IMG/VR virus record: IMGVR_UViG_3300046096_000044
Location: 1 to 37,634 of that record
DNA: 37,634 nt
Strand: one strand, 5' to 3'
Origin: a virus
Positions 37,427-37,634 of the stretch are shown here, piece after piece. Below the pieces are notes generated by a model that saw only the letters and a list, made by a program, of their open reading frames with translations, made no database searches and had not been told where the DNA came from. Every line of letters starts with the position of its first letter. Within the stretch, counting starts at the first letter, position 1. The position numbers were made by a program, and so were the translations under genes.

Positions 37427-37634
37427 ATAACCCTATTATTTAACCTTAAAGCGTTAATTAGTATGCTAGATCAAGCACGCCTGTGCGTTTATTGATGATC
37501 TAAATGTATGTAATGAAGCAACAAACGCACTTGCCATGCGTTTAATTTAATACATACGCACTAACCTTAAACGTCAAACGCTTAAAAAATAGGAATAAAA
37601 TAGTTGATTAGAAACTAAAACATACCTAATTGGC
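37427..37634. other. non-coding end region with inverted repeats (cos/terminase-binding candidate)
   Basis: No gene is supported. Inverted repeats include TAGATCA/TGATCTA (37467-37473 with 37496-37502) enclosing GCAC/GTGC (37475-37478 with 37483-37486), and AAACGCA/TGCGTTT (37523-37529 with 37537-37543). AACCTTAAA occurs at 37443 and 37564, and AAACGCTTAAA-type sequence is shared with 34822. It is AT-rich. Position between HNH and terS suggests the packaging start, but no cut site can be identified. Confidence 0.5.

Noticed and set aside
1-37634. tRNA genes, CRISPR arrays, insertion sequences, retroelements or integrase
   Set aside because: None recognised: no cloverleaf with CCA-type ends, no regularly spaced repeats with unique spacers, no transposase, reverse transcriptase or recombinase motifs.

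Overview
The window looks like an almost complete genome of a tailed dsDNA bacteriophage with a long non-contractile tail (siphovirus morphology; lambda/HK97-like head and tail logic). It opens with the small and large terminase genes. It closes with an HNH endonuclease gene and a repeat-rich non-coding stretch of the kind that usually carries cos next to terS, so the two ends probably join. No ribosomal, tRNA or bacterial housekeeping genes are visible. Gene families such as NinB, RusA, DUF3310, YbcO/DUF1364 and DUF5856, strong AGGAG-type ribosome binding sites and perfect TTATCCACA DnaA boxes fit a proteobacterial host. A freshwater betaproteobacterium is my best inference, but the sequence does not prove it.

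Layout. (1) 66-8310, rightward: packaging and head genes (terS, terL, portal, prohead protease, two tandem HK97-fold major capsid proteins separated by an intrinsic terminator, connector, head closure, tail terminator). (2) 8346-22583, rightward: tail genes (tube, frameshifted assembly chaperones, an HK97-gp10-like gene in an unusual place, tape measure, tip proteins, a GNAT acetyltransferase, the large tip protein, small fibre genes, a cupin, and a 909-residue fibre with a C-terminal S74 chaperone). (3) 22583-24784, rightward: small membrane proteins, a holin-like protein and a GH24 lysozyme. (4) 27735-24743, leftward: about a dozen overlapping small genes, including a Gp157-like protein, a putative single-strand-binding protein and a winged-helix protein, served by a clear promoter at 27771-27798. 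(5) 27860-34574, rightward early/replication genes: a Cro-like repressor, MazG-like pyrophosphohydrolase, a structured terminator plus GIY-YIG homing endonuclease, replication-initiation-like protein, RusA, DUF3310, NinB, a run of small hypotheticals, a YbcO-like nuclease and a DUF5856 protein. (6) 34575-34922: a non-coding convergent region bounded by two terminators and containing degenerate iteron-like repeats. (7) 36725-34923, leftward: nine tiny, mostly undescribed genes, nearly all with an AAGGGG-type ribosome-binding leader. (8) 36726-36958: a cluster of four DnaA boxes beside AT-rich DNA and inverted repeats, a candidate replication origin. (9) 36963-37391: HNH endonuclease. (10) 37392-37634: direct and inverted repeats, probable cos/terminase-binding region.

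How it fits together: terminase, HNH and the end repeats package DNA through the portal into a shell that may be built from two capsid paralogues. The tape measure of about 791 residues predicts a tail near 120 nm. The early modules control transcription (Cro-like), dNTP pools (MazG) and DNA recombination (RusA, NinB, YbcO, Gp157, SSB-like). No integrase or CI-type repressor was recognised, so a lytic lifestyle, or a lysogeny module outside the window or beyond recognition, is likely. The most novel parts are the paired capsid genes, the leftward mini-gene array beside the DnaA-box cluster, and the branched RNA structure in front of the homing endonuclease.
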